From Micavibrio sp. (lineage in GTDB: Bacteria > Pseudomonadota > Alphaproteobacteria > Micavibrionales > UBA9664): a stretch of DNA of 64,000 nucleotides. The notes beneath the pieces were generated by a model. It saw only the letters and a program-made list of their open reading frames with translations. It made no database searches and was not told where the DNA came from. The stretch is from assembly GCA_002699085.1 (NCBI GenBank), contig PAAR01000028.1:16588-80587 (forward strand), written 5' to 3'. Positions 27,110-36,084 of this stretch are shown piece after piece. Every line of letters begins with the position of its first letter. Position 1 is the stretch's first letter. The translations under genes were made by a program, and so were the position numbers.

Positions 27110-27273
27110 CCAAGCGAACGGCAAAAAGCCGTTTAGAGAATCTGTCGCTGATAATGAGTGAAAGAGAGGTTTCTCTTATTCACTTGCGAAGGTCATAAGT
27201 GACGACCGCGCAGTTGGCGGGCTTTGTGGGCGTAAATTCTTATATTTAGAAAAAGTGATGACTAGATGGTGGG
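27110..27273. repeat. Direct repeat, right copy (about 82% identical to 6922-7085)
   Basis: It lies directly downstream of tRNA-Tyr and includes its last seven bases (A73, CCA and the start of the acceptor stem on the + strand reading GATGGTGGG). It contains a hairpin ACGGC-AAAAA-GCCGT that is broken by a mismatch in the left copy. Ungapped identity over 164 bases suggests duplication by integration, or a conserved tRNA trailer element. Confidence 0.85.
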
Positions 27274-27352
27274 AGGAACAGGATTTGAACCTGTGTACGC
27301 TTTCGCGGGCGGAGTTACAGTCCGCTGCCATTAACCACTCGACCATCCTCCC
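27267..27352 (-). tRNA. tRNA-Tyr (anticodon GTA)
   Basis: 86 bases with encoded CCA. Acceptor arms GGGAGGA/TCCTCCC pair perfectly, the anticodon loop is CTGTAAC, and there is a long variable arm (CCCGCGAAAGCG region) as in class II tRNA-Tyr. Its 3' end coincides with the right end of the direct repeat. Confidence 0.95.
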
Positions 27353-27422
27353 ACTTTGTTGTATTTAGGTTGACCGTATTCAGTTAAACGTCGAGAATGT
27401 AAAAGAGAATATTTGAGGGGCA

Positions 27423-27770
27423 ATGTCAAGAAAAACCTACGCCAGAAAGTTTAAAATTATCGTCCACGTGCCCTGTACACATTCTGAGGCTGTTAGAGTT
27501 GCTTTAGGTAAGGCTGGTGCAGGGATTATTGATGGTTATTCTTATTGTTCATTTACCTATTCAGGTGTGGGGCGTTACATTCCGCCAGAAAATGGGAAAC
27601 CCTTTATAGGCACTGCCGGTGCATATGAGCAGATTGAAGAAGAGGTTATAGAAGTTAGTTTCATACCAGAAACTATTTTGAAAGATGTTGTGCAAGCCTT
27701 AAAAGAGGTGCACCCATATGAGGTGCCTGCCTTTGAAATTATAGAATTGTTTGATATAGAGAGTTTATGA
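27423..27770 (+). CDS. YqfO/NIF3-type CutA-like domain protein
   Basis: 115 residues. The segments FKIIVHVPCTHSEAVRVALGKAGAGIIDGYSYCSF and KDVVQALKEVHPYEVPAFEIIEL match the small inserted domain of NIF3/YqfO proteins, here as a stand-alone protein; GYSYCSFTYSGVGRY and PFIG fit too. The fold is related to CutA and PII. The biochemical role is not established. It is coupled to rlmB by an ATGA overlap. Confidence 0.85.
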   Translation: MSRKTYARKFKIIVHVPCTHSEAVRVALGKAGAGIIDGYSYCSFTYSGVGRYIPPENGKPFIGTAGAYEQIEEEVIEVSFIPETILKDVVQALKEVHPYEVPAFEIIELFDIESL

Positions 27771-28579
27771 AGCAAAAGAAACAAGGTCGACACAAAGCCT
27801 TTGAAGGTAAGAAGAATAGATCACCACAACAAAGTGGTGGTGGTCCTTCTGTAAAAGTGAGTCTATGGGGCTGGCATGCGTGTTATGAGGCATGGCATAA
27901 TCCTAAACGTCATATTAAAGAGCTTTATTTGTCAAAAGCTGCGGCGGAACGTTTTGAACCTGAAATTCATAAAGCCCGTAAGGCAGGGCTAAAAAGGCCA
28001 GAGCCAAAAATTATAGATCCCAAAACCCTCGATCAATCAATTAAAGGTGATCCTGTGCATCAGGGGATTGCGCTTTATGGCGAGCTCCTGCCAGAAATAG
28101 ATATCCAAGATTTAATTATTAAAACAGCCGAAGGGAAGTCTCTTATTGTCATGCTCGATCAAGTGACTGATCCGCATAATATTGGGGCGATTATTCGCTC
28201 GGCTTCGGCTTTTGGTGCTCAAGCTATGGTTATGCAGAAAAAACATGCGCCACAAATGGACGGTGTATTGGCTAAAATCGCATGTGGTGGATTAGAGCAT
28301 TTGCCAATTGCACAGGTTGTTAATTTGTCTCGTGCAATTGAACAGTTTCAAGAGGCGGGTTTCTTTGTTGTAGGCCTTGATGAGCGTGGCGATCAAAATT
28401 TTGAGGCGGTAAAACAGCATGACAAAATTGTGTTAGTTCTTGGTGCAGAAGGGCCAGGTATGAGGCGTCTTGTGGCAGAGCATTGCGATTATCTGGTTGC
28501 ATTGCCGACGGTACCACCAATTTTATCGCTGAATGTCTCTAATGCTGCTGCTGTGGCACTTTATGCGCTTAAGACTTAA
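27767..28579 (+). CDS. rlmB: 23S rRNA (guanosine-2'-O)-methyltransferase RlmB, TrmH/SpoU family
   Basis: 270 residues. It starts with a basic tail of about 25 residues, then the substrate-binding domain (WGWHACYEAWHNPKRHIKELYL) and the SPOUT domain with its three motifs: DPHNIGAIIRSASAFGA, LVLGAEGPGMRRL and SLNVSNAAAVALYAL. The family adds a 2'-O-methyl group to G2251 of 23S rRNA. The start overlaps the previous gene; the end overlaps the convergent next gene by 11 bp. Confidence 0.93.
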   Translation: MKQKKQGRHKAFEGKKNRSPQQSGGGPSVKVSLWGWHACYEAWHNPKRHIKELYLSKAAAERFEPEIHKARKAGLKRPEPKIIDPKTLDQSIKGDPVHQGIALYGELLPEIDIQDLIIKTAEGKSLIVMLDQVTDPHNIGAIIRSASAFGAQAMVMQKKHAPQMDGVLAKIACGGLEHLPIAQVVNLSRAIEQFQEAGFFVVGLDERGDQNFEAVKQHDKIVLVLGAEGPGMRRLVAEHCDYLVALPTVPPILSLNVSNAAAVALYALKT

Positions 28580-29318
28580 GCTGCTGAAGTCCTTTATAGA
28601 GATCTTGTACTAAAGGTGCTGATGCATTTAAGTCTACCACAATTTTAGCGGCATATTGATCCTGAAAGCAAAATTGGAAATCCTTATAAAGACTCTCGAC
28701 TTTTACCGTCTCTGAAGGAATTCTACTCGAGGCATTTTCATTAAGTGTAATGTGATAGTCTTCCCCTTTGAAGGCCTCAATATCTAGGCCACCAAAATCA
28801 TTGACAATAATTTTTGCACCTGCTTGTTTGGTTCTTTTATGCCATTGTGTTCTCTGGCGTGCGAGCGGACTCATTAGGCGACTGCCTGGATGATTTGAAA
28901 GATTGATAATGCCTTTTTTTGCTTGGTCCATAGTCTTTTGCCATTCGCTTTTCAGGCTATCAGGAGTGCTTAAAGAAATAGGCAAGCTATCATTAATATA
29001 ACAAACAAGGACAAGGTCAGTGGCATTGTCTTCTTGCAAGTAGTCGCGACCTTGGATGAGATCTGTGTGGTCGATGATAAAATCGGGTGATATAGGTATA
29101 TGTGCATTTAGTAATGATATTATCATTTGCCAGATACGAATTTTGTCTTCAAAAACCAAATCGCCGTCTTTTATAGGTGTCCCAATTGTTGTTATGTGCA
29201 TTAATGCGGGTGTTTCGGAAGCACTATTGAAGTGTTCACGACATTGCCCACGTAAGGCTTCGATGAAGCTTTTATAATCTTTGCAGTCTTTCATGCTTGG
29301 GAATGTTTCCATAGTCAT
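28569..29318 (-). CDS. Uncharacterised cytoplasmic protein
   Basis: 249 residues with mixed alpha/beta composition and no signal peptide or membrane segment. I recognise no family. A basic stretch (RLMSPLARQRTQWHKRTKQAG) lies in the middle. It is divergent from polA, so its promoter shares the short AT-rich space at 29319-29395. Real coding is supported by the long uninterrupted frame, the fit to its neighbours and a small convergent overlap with rlmB. Confidence 0.7.
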   Translation of the reverse strand: MTMETFPSMKDCKDYKSFIEALRGQCREHFNSASETPALMHITTIGTPIKDGDLVFEDKIRIWQMIISLLNAHIPISPDFIIDHTDLIQGRDYLQEDNATDLVLVCYINDSLPISLSTPDSLKSEWQKTMDQAKKGIINLSNHPGSRLMSPLARQRTQWHKRTKQAGAKIIVNDFGGLDIEAFKGEDYHITLNENASSRIPSETVKVESLYKDFQFCFQDQYAAKIVVDLNASAPLVQDLYKGLQQLKS

Positions 29319-29395
29319 ATATTATGTAAATTATATTAAATGTGCAAGCTTTTTCGGGCTGGACTTTTACGGGTAGGCCTTTATGGTCATATGAT

Positions 29396-32167
29396 ATGTC
29401 AGAAGAACAGCAAAAAACACTCTATCTGGTTGATGGGTCAGCCTTTATTTTCCGTGCGTATCATGCTTTGCCGCCAATGACACGAGCTGATGGAACACCT
29501 GTTAATGCTGTGCTTGGTTTTGTGAATATGTTGGTAAAGCTTTTGGCGGATATGCAGGCCAAAAATATGGCTGTTATTTTTGATGCGGCACGGGCTAATT
29601 TTCGTAATGATATCTATCCAGAGTATAAAGCCAATCGCTCTGAAACACCTGAAGATTTAGTTCCTCAATTCCCACTTATCCGTGAAGCAACTGAGGCTTT
29701 TGATTTGCCGTGCTTGGAAATGGAAGGGTTTGAAGCCGATGATCTTATTGCTACCTATGCCAAGCTGGCGGTAAAAGATGGTTGGAAAGTTGTGATTGTA
29801 TCTTCTGATAAGGATCTTATGCAGTTGGTTAATGATAATGTCAGTATGTTTGATCCGATGAAGAATAAATATATGAACCGTGCTGAAGTTATAGAGAAAT
29901 TCGGCGTGCCACCAGAAGGCGTTGTTGATGTACAAGCTTTAGCGGGGGATTCAACCGATAATGTACCAGGCGTACCAGGGATTGGCATTAAAACAGCAGC
30001 ACTTCTCATTGAAGAATATGGCAATCTTGAAACCTTGCTAGAGCGTGCCGGCGAAATTAAACAAAATAAACGCCGTGAGAGCTTAATTGAATTTGCTGAG
30101 CAAGCACGGATTTCAAAACGTCTGGTGATGCTCGATGAAAATGTTGATGTGCCAGTCGCTGTTGAAGATTTAAAAGCCCATGATCTCGATAATGAAACGT
30201 TACTTACTTTCTTGCAGGCGCAAGGGTTCAAATCTGTGCTGACAAGATTAGGTACTGGTTCGACAAAAGTGTCTGCTCAAGCGGGAGAGGCGCAACAAGC
30301 GCAACCTGTACAATCCGACAATGATTTTCCCGAGATTAAAAACAATAAATATTGTTTGATTAACAAGATGAGTGATCTGAGCCAATGGCTTGAAAAAGCA
30401 CAACAAAAAGGCCATATGGCCTTTGATACAGAAACAACCGGTTTAACGCCAGCCAAGGCTGATCTTGTGGGTATATCGTTATGCATAGAGCCAGGTGAAG
30501 CGGCGTATATTCCGATAGGCCATGGTGGTAAAGTTGATTTGCTTGGCGGCGGAGAGACGATCCCACAACTCAAAAAAGCCGATGTTATGGCGGTACTTAA
30601 ACCAGTGTTAGAAGATAGCGCCGTTTTAAAAATCGGCCATAATATCAAATTCGATCTTCAGTTATTTATGAAAGATGGTATTTACCCTGTCGCCCTTGAT
30701 GACACGATGCTTATTTCATATGTGCTCGATGGGTCGTCAAAAAAACATAATATGGATGCGCTGTCAGAGGAGCTTTTGGGACATGTGCCAATCTCATTTA
30801 AAGAGGTGGCTGGAACAGGTAAAGCACAAAAAACCTTTGATGAAGTACCTATTGAAGATGCGCTCAATTATGCAGCCGAAGATGCGGATATTACATTAAG
30901 ATTATGGCATGCGTTGAAACCACGTCTGGCACAAGAGCAAATGGTGTCTGTCTATGAACAGATTGAAAGACCATTAATATCAGTGATCGCTCAAATGGAG
31001 TTAGACGGTATTAAAGTTGATCCAACGGTTCTACATCGCTTATCACATGACTTTGCCGTTGAAATGGCACGGTTGGAAACAGAGATACACGCTATAGCAG
31101 GGACAAATTTCAATATCGCTTCGCCAAAACAAATTGGTGAAATATTATTCGATCAAATGAACTTATCGGGCGGTAAGAAAACTAAGACAGGGCAATATGC
31201 CACTGACGCATCGGCTCTTGAGAAGCTGGCCGAAGAAGGTAATGAGATCGTTCAAAAAATTCTAGATTGGCGACAAATGGCCAAGTTACGCTCGACCTAT
31301 ACGGAGAGCTTGCAAGAGCAAATAAATCCTAAGACTGGCCGTGTTCATACTTCTTATTCTATGGCGGGTACGAGCACGGGGCGTTTGGCCTCATCAGACC
31401 CGAACTTACAAAATATCCCGATCCGTACCGAAGAAGGGCGTAAAATCCGTGAAGCTTTTGTTGCCGATGAGGGTAATATATTGGTGTCGATTGATTACTC
31501 ACAAGTGGAACTTCGCTTAGCAGCGGCAATGGCTAATATTAAAGGTCTAAAAGAAGCTTTTAAGGCTGGTACTGATATTCACGCTTTGACAGCGTCGCAA
31601 GTTTTTGATGTGCCGCTTGACAAGATGACGTCAGAAATACGGCGTAATGCCAAGGCGATTAATTTTGGGATTATTTACGGCATCTCATCCTACGGTTTGG
31701 CGAAGAACTTGGCTATACCTGTCGAGGAAGCGGCATCTTACATTAAAGCTTATTTCTCACGTTTCCCTGAGTTGGCAGAATATATGGAAGAGAAGAAACA
31801 GGAAGCCCGTCAATATGGCTATGTGAAAACACTTTTAGGTCGCAAATGTTATGTGAACGGTATCCATGATAAAAATGGCCAGATCAGAAGTTTTGCAGAA
31901 CGTGCAGCGATTAATGCACCGCTCCAAGGGACTGCCGCTGATATTATCAAAAAAGCGATGATCCGTATGCCACAAGCGCTTAAAGAAGCTGATTTGAAAT
32001 CAAGAATGCTGCTACAGGTGCATGATGAATTGATTTTTGAGGTGCCTGAATCTGAGATTGAATCTTGTATAGCGCTCGCTAAAGATATTATGGAGCATGT
32101 CGTGAATTTAGATGTGCCGTTACTTGTTGAGGCAGGGCAAGGTAAGAACTGGAATGATGCGCATTAA
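29396..32167 (+). CDS. polA: DNA polymerase I
   Basis: 923 residues from the ATG at 29396 (MSEEQQKTLYLVDGSAF); an in-frame ATG 54 bases earlier is less likely. It has three parts in order: a 5'-3' exonuclease (DLVPQFPLIREA, EADDLIATYA, SSDKDLMQ), a 3'-5' proofreading domain with FDTETTGL and DADITLRLW, and a polymerase domain with DPNLQNIPIRTEEGR, DYSQVELR, RRNAKAINFGIIYG and VHDELIFE. It acts in repair and Okazaki fragment processing. All catalytic residues that I looked for are present. Confidence 0.98.
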   Translation: MSEEQQKTLYLVDGSAFIFRAYHALPPMTRADGTPVNAVLGFVNMLVKLLADMQAKNMAVIFDAARANFRNDIYPEYKANRSETPEDLVPQFPLIREATEAFDLPCLEMEGFEADDLIATYAKLAVKDGWKVVIVSSDKDLMQLVNDNVSMFDPMKNKYMNRAEVIEKFGVPPEGVVDVQALAGDSTDNVPGVPGIGIKTAALLIEEYGNLETLLERAGEIKQNKRRESLIEFAEQARISKRLVMLDENVDVPVAVEDLKAHDLDNETLLTFLQAQGFKSVLTRLGTGSTKVSAQAGEAQQAQPVQSDNDFPEIKNNKYCLINKMSDLSQWLEKAQQKGHMAFDTETTGLTPAKADLVGISLCIEPGEAAYIPIGHGGKVDLLGGGETIPQLKKADVMAVLKPVLEDSAVLKIGHNIKFDLQLFMKDGIYPVALDDTMLISYVLDGSSKKHNMDALSEELLGHVPISFKEVAGTGKAQKTFDEVPIEDALNYAAEDADITLRLWHALKPRLAQEQMVSVYEQIERPLISVIAQMELDGIKVDPTVLHRLSHDFAVEMARLETEIHAIAGTNFNIASPKQIGEILFDQMNLSGGKKTKTGQYATDASALEKLAEEGNEIVQKILDWRQMAKLRSTYTESLQEQINPKTGRVHTSYSMAGTSTGRLASSDPNLQNIPIRTEEGRKIREAFVADEGNILVSIDYSQVELRLAAAMANIKGLKEAFKAGTDIHALTASQVFDVPLDKMTSEIRRNAKAINFGIIYGISSYGLAKNLAIPVEEAASYIKAYFSRFPELAEYMEEKKQEARQYGYVKTLLGRKCYVNGIHDKNGQIRSFAERAAINAPLQGTAADIIKKAMIRMPQALKEADLKSRMLLQVHDELIFEVPESEIESCIALAKDIMEHVVNLDVPLLVEAGQGKNWNDAH

Positions 32168-32170
32168 GCT

Positions 32171-32662
32171 CTAATTGGGTGTTAGTGAATCTTTTGTGAT
32201 CCGACCATTTTCAACAATCATCCAACCGCCGGCTTCTTGAAGATTATTAAGGTTTGTCAGAACTTTTTTAGGGAAATTGGGCGTTTTAACACAGGCTGCT
32301 TGCTCAACAGTTTGAAAGTCATTGCTTGGAACCTCTGCGATCACTTGAATAGTGACTTTTTTTCCTGTTTTGATTTTTTTGAGCATTAAATAAGGGGCGG
32401 AATTAATATCAAACAAAGGACATGCATCCGTAGGTTTCTGGTTATTAAATGCAATGCGTAATCTTTTTTCATCAAGAAGTGCTAGCTTTTCAAAAATATT
32501 CATACTGGCCATAGAAAAAGTAAAGTCAGCATAGTAGCCATCATTGGAAAGATTACTGGCCTTTAAATCAAATTGTTTTATGTCTGGATGTGCTTTGCCT
32601 ACAGCAGCGAGAGAAAAGGCAGTCACAGCAGCTAAACGTGTAAGGCGTTTAAGATAATTCAT
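32171..32662 (-). CDS. Uncharacterised exported protein
   Basis: 163 residues. The N-terminus (MNYLKRLTRLAAVTAFSLAA) is a clear Sec signal peptide, so the protein should be periplasmic. Two cysteines (DACPLF and AACVKTP) might form a disulfide. I know no family for it. It ends 4 bases after polA, convergent, and is divergent from infA. The 151-bp gap behind it holds the infA promoter region and a small inverted repeat CCCTTAT-aac-ATAAGGG. Confidence 0.72.
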   Translation of the reverse strand: MNYLKRLTRLAAVTAFSLAAVGKAHPDIKQFDLKASNLSNDGYYADFTFSMASMNIFEKLALLDEKRLRIAFNNQKPTDACPLFDINSAPYLMLKKIKTGKKVTIQVIAEVPSNDFQTVEQAACVKTPNFPKKVLTNLNNLQEAGGWMIVENGRITKDSLTPN

Positions 32663-32813
32663 ATAAAGTAGTAATCATTAAAAAATGTATTGGCGCAAGA
32701 AAATATTGAATTGTTTAAAATATCTTGCCTCAACCCTTATAACATAAGGGGCTTTACAGTTTTTTCTAACTAAGGTATGACATAGTACGTTAAATAATTA
32801 AAAAAGGAACTCA

Positions 32814-33032
32814 ATGGCTAAAGAAGATTTAATGGAATTCAAGGGAACTGTGGTAGAGGTACTGCCAAATGCGATGTTCCGTGTAAAACTTGAGAACGAC
32901 CATGAAATTTTAGCACATACTGCAGGTAAAATGCGAAAAAATAGAATTCGTGTTTTGGCTGGCGATACGGTTCTTGTTGAAATGACTCCATATGATCTGA
33001 CAAAAGGTCGTATTACTTTCCGTGAAAAATAA
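32814..33032 (+). CDS. infA: Translation initiation factor IF-1
   Basis: 72 residues, the standard length. The S1-like OB fold is clear: [64 protein letters not shown]. It binds the ribosomal A site during initiation. It is the first gene of the run infA-maf-rng, which is a known order in alphaproteobacteria; the maf start lies inside its last codons. Confidence 0.98.
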   Translation: MAKEDLMEFKGTVVEVLPNAMFRVKLENDHEILAHTAGKMRKNRIRVLAGDTVLVEMTPYDLTKGRITFREK

Positions 33033-33603
33033 ATCACCACAATTAATATTGGCCTCAGCTTCACCGAGACGTTCAGCATTGCTCGAAACGATTGGTATTA
33101 CACCTTCTAGTATTCAGCCTGCTGATCTTAATGAAGAGGCTTTAAAAGGTGAGCTACCACCTCAAACAGCACTGAGACTTTCTCAAGAAAAAGCCAAAGC
33201 GATTGCCGCAAAGAATAAAGATGTTTTTGTACTGGCAGCGGATACATTGGTAGCGTGTGGGCGTAGGGAATTACCGAAAGCAGAGACAGAAGATCAGGCC
33301 AGATTTTGCTTAGAGCTTTTATCGGGGCGTAGGCATTGTGTGTATGGGGGTATTACACTTGTTACCCCTGAGGGTAAAATGGTTTCGAGGCTTGTTACCA
33401 CGCGTGTGCAGTTCAAAAAACTCAGCAAAACAGAGATAGAAGAATATATTCAATCAAAAGAATGGGACGGTAAAGCTGGTGGTTATGGCATTCAAGGTTT
33501 GGCCTCAGCTTACGTCAAAAATATCAATGGTTCCTATACTAATATTGTAGGCCTCTCACTTTATGATACACTGAACATGCTTAAAGGTAACGGTTTTCAC
33601 TAA
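33022..33603 (+). CDS. Maf-family nucleoside triphosphate pyrophosphatase
   Basis: 193 residues. It starts with a GTG at 33022 inside the end of infA, an 11-base overlap. [14 protein letters not shown] is the family signature; [18 protein letters not shown] and [13 protein letters not shown] follow. Maf proteins hydrolyse non-canonical or specific nucleoside triphosphates to monophosphates and have been linked to cell division. It is coupled with infA and followed ten bases later by the RNase G-type gene. Confidence 0.95.
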   Translation: MKNKSPQLILASASPRRSALLETIGITPSSIQPADLNEEALKGELPPQTALRLSQEKAKAIAAKNKDVFVLAADTLVACGRRELPKAETEDQARFCLELLSGRRHCVYGGITLVTPEGKMVSRLVTTRVQFKKLSKTEIEEYIQSKEWDGKAGGYGIQGLASAYVKNINGSYTNIVGLSLYDTLNMLKGNGFH

Positions 33604-33613
33604 AGAGGTTTTC

Positions 33614-34858
33614 TTGGATATACTCGTTGAAAAAGTAGATGGTGGCCTATGGGTCGCTGCAATGAAAGACAAAGCACTTTACGGGATTGAAATAGATCCT
33701 GATTTAGAGGGGGTGCGTTGGGGCACTATTTATTGGGCGAAAGTGGCTCGCATAGATAAATCTATGGATGCGGCTTTTTTAGAGTTAGGTCATGGCGACC
33801 AAGGTATATTACAGGCTCGTGACTATCGGGCTTTGGATAAAAAAGGCAAAATTGTTAAAACAGAAGGTCAACCATTATCCAAGCTTCTAAAAGCGGGTGA
33901 TATGGTTTTTGTTCAGGCTAAGAGCTCAACAATTCCGATTGAAATGCAAGATGATCTTACGCCTGATGAGCATAAACTTTCTCGCATGAGTATGGATATC
34001 GCTATTCCTGGCCGTTATGTGATTTTTACCCCGATGACGGGTGAGCGTAAAATCTCTGCACGGGTAAAAGATAAGAAAATCCGTGAAAGCATGATGACTA
34101 TGCTTAATAGTGTCGAGGAAATTGAAGGTTGTATTTTGCGCTCAGCGGCGGCCAATGTTCAAACAGATGTCTTAAAACGTGAGTGTAAATTACTTAAAAA
34201 AATATGGGAGCAATTAGAGGCCTTTAAAAAAGGCGGTATTCCTGCATTGATTATGGAAGGCCCTGCGGCATTTCAGCGTGTTATTGGTGATTATGCGGCA
34301 ATGGCGATCGATCGTATCATAACTTGCGATGAAGAAGAATTTGCTGAGGTTGAAGAATGGTGTGATATCTATGCACCTGATCTCGTGCCTAAAGTCGTTT
34401 TCGAGCCTTTGGAAGAGGAGGAAACCTCTATCAGTCTGTTGGATCGCTATGATGCTTTAACAGAAGTCGAGACATTGATCCAACCGTATTATGTGCTGGC
34501 TGGCGGCGGTAATATTATCATACAGGCTACCAATGCGCTTACAGCGATTGACGTCAATCAATCGGTTTCAAAAAGCAAAAAAGAAACCAATATAGAGGCA
34601 GCAAAAGAAATTGCCCGTCAATTACGTTTGCGGAATATTGGCGGGGCTATTGTGATTGATTTTATCAATATGCCTGATAAAAAATCTCAAGACGAAGTGC
34701 TGAAAGTCCTCAAGCAGGAAATTCAATTAGATCCATGTACGGTCGATGTCCATCACTTTACCGCTTTAGGTTTTGTCGAGGTTACGCGTATGCGCCGCAC
34801 GCCAGAGCTGACAACATCATTGCAAGTGGCAATGGCACTCGCTAACGAGCCAGAGTAA
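33614..34858 (+). CDS. rng: Ribonuclease E/G-family protein (RNase G-like)
   Basis: 414 residues starting with TTG (TTGGATATACTC) behind AAAGAGG. It has a short S1-like N-terminal part (GTIYWAKVARIDKSMDAAFLELGHGDQGIL) and the catalytic core with AIDVNQS and IVIDFINMPDKK, whose Asp residues bind the metal. It lacks the long C-terminal scaffold of RNase E and is on the short side even for RNase G. It would process rRNA or mRNA 5' ends. It is the third gene of infA-maf-rng. Confidence 0.93.
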   Translation: MDILVEKVDGGLWVAAMKDKALYGIEIDPDLEGVRWGTIYWAKVARIDKSMDAAFLELGHGDQGILQARDYRALDKKGKIVKTEGQPLSKLLKAGDMVFVQAKSSTIPIEMQDDLTPDEHKLSRMSMDIAIPGRYVIFTPMTGERKISARVKDKKIRESMMTMLNSVEEIEGCILRSAAANVQTDVLKRECKLLKKIWEQLEAFKKGGIPALIMEGPAAFQRVIGDYAAMAIDRIITCDEEEFAEVEEWCDIYAPDLVPKVVFEPLEEEETSISLLDRYDALTEVETLIQPYYVLAGGGNIIIQATNALTAIDVNQSVSKSKKETNIEAAKEIARQLRLRNIGGAIVIDFINMPDKKSQDEVLKVLKQEIQLDPCTVDVHHFTALGFVEVTRMRRTPELTTSLQVAMALANEPE

Positions 34859-34939
34859 AATAATATCTTTTAAAGGTGTTTTTGCACTTCGATCTAAATC
34901 CAAACTCGTTGTCATTCGTTTTCATTAAGGTCTCAGTGA

Positions 34940-34984
34940 TTATCGCTTAAAATTGATCCACTGGATCAATTTTATTGGCGATAA
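34940..34984. terminator. Long hairpin between rng and tRNA-Phe, possible bidirectional terminator
   Basis: The outer arms TTATCGC (34940-34946) / GCGATAA (34978-34984) and the perfect inner arms AAAATTGATCCA (34949-34960) / TGGATCAATTTT (34962-34973) form a 45-base hairpin. It abuts the CCA end of tRNA-Phe. The A/T tracts at the inner stem edges could act as a terminator in both directions. Confidence 0.5.
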
Positions 34985-35059
34985 TGGTGCTCCGGGGCGG
35001 GATTGAACCACCGACACGGCGATTTTCAATCGCCTGCTCTACCACTGAGCTACCGGAGC
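34985..35059 (-). tRNA. tRNA-Phe (anticodon GAA)
   Basis: 75 bases with encoded CCA. Acceptor arms GCTCCGG/CCGGAGC pair fully; the anticodon loop is TTGAAAA; the D-arm (AGCTCAGTGGTAGAGC) and the T-loop GTTCAATCC are standard. Confidence 0.96.
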
Positions 35060-35124
35060 ATACACATGCTTGAACTGATGCTTATAGGAAAATTCAAGCC
35101 ACTTGTCTAGCTTCTTTTTCGTCT

Positions 35125-36084
35125 CTATTCAGACTTTGCACGTGGATGTGCTTTTTTATGGATTTCTAACATCAATGTTGGGTCAACATCGGTATATATT
35201 TGTGTCGTGCTCAGTGAGGCGTGACCGAGTAATTCCTGAATTTCACGTAAATTAGCACCTTCCGAGAGCAAATGTGTCGCATAGCTATGGCGTAGAGCGT
35301 GGGGTGTTAAGGTTTCTGGGAAATTATAGCTGTGTCGGATATCACGTAAGGCTTTTTGCGCCATGCCTTGGTTTAATTGCTTGCCTTTTACGCCAATGAA
35401 CAAATACGCCTCTCTATCATCACGTATAGGATGATATTCTAAATAGGTACTTAATGCGTCATTAATAATGGGCAGACTTGGGACAATCCGCTCTTTGCGG
35501 CCTTTACCCATGATCCGCCAGAACCCGTCTTGCGGTAATTCGCCGATTCTCAAGTTTAAGGCTTCACTAATCCTTAAACCGCAGCCATAAAGAAGAATGA
35601 ATAATGCACGGTCACGGCTGCTAGTAAAATCTTGGCCGTTGGCATATATATCTAAGCGCATCAGTTCTAAGGCTTTTTCTTGGCTTAACCCTTTTGGTAG
35701 CGTGCGTGCAATTTTTGGACCTTTTAATAGAGAGATTGCAGGGTTGTGTAAAATACCTTGTTTATCTAAATAGTTCATAAAACTTTTAATGGTTGATAGA
35801 GACCGCCCACGAGAGCGAGCCGAAACATCTTCTCTGGCTTTTTGTGCTAACCAGCTACGAAATTCTGTGAGACGTAAGTCTGCCAAATCATTAAGTGAAG
35901 GGGCCTTACCAAGATGGTTTGCGATGAAGGATAGAAAGTGTTGAATATCTATGTGATAGGCGCGTATTGTGTGTGGAGACATGTTTTTTTCGACACGCAA
36001 GAACGTGTCCCATTGCGCCAATCTGTTAGATAAGTCAGCAGCAATAATCTCTGAAACGTCTTTTATAAAGGAAGATGTAGCCAT
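35125..36084 (-). CDS. xerC: Tyrosine recombinase XerC
   Basis: 319 residues. The N-terminal SAM-like domain (WDTFLRVEKNMSPHTIRAYHIDIQHFLSFI) is followed by the catalytic domain with the Arg in LLYGCGLRISEALNL, HALRHSYATHLL (H-x-x-R), LGHASLSTTQIY with the second His, and the nucleophile Tyr. XerC resolves chromosome dimers at dif with XerD. It overlaps the upstream DUF484 gene by 22 bp; this pairing is common in proteobacteria and supports XerC over a phage integrase. Confidence 0.93.
   Translation of the reverse strand: MATSSFIKDVSEIIAADLSNRLAQWDTFLRVEKNMSPHTIRAYHIDIQHFLSFIANHLGKAPSLNDLADLRLTEFRSWLAQKAREDVSARSRGRSLSTIKSFMNYLDKQGILHNPAISLLKGPKIARTLPKGLSQEKALELMRLDIYANGQDFTSSRDRALFILLYGCGLRISEALNLRIGELPQDGFWRIMGKGRKERIVPSLPIINDALSTYLEYHPIRDDREAYLFIGVKGKQLNQGMAQKALRDIRHSYNFPETLTPHALRHSYATHLLSEGANLREIQELLGHASLSTTQIYTDVDPTLMLEIHKKAHPRAKSE

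Noticed and set aside
27096..27158. Short frame through the right direct repeat (starts MARHSQANGKKPF)
   Set aside because: The left copy lacks the start codon and its frame differs; such frames across tRNA-flanking repeats are common artefacts.
32736..32755. CCCTTAT-aac-ATAAGGG as a polA terminator
   Set aside because: A convergent gene lies between it and polA, so it more likely belongs to the infA promoter region; too weak to call.
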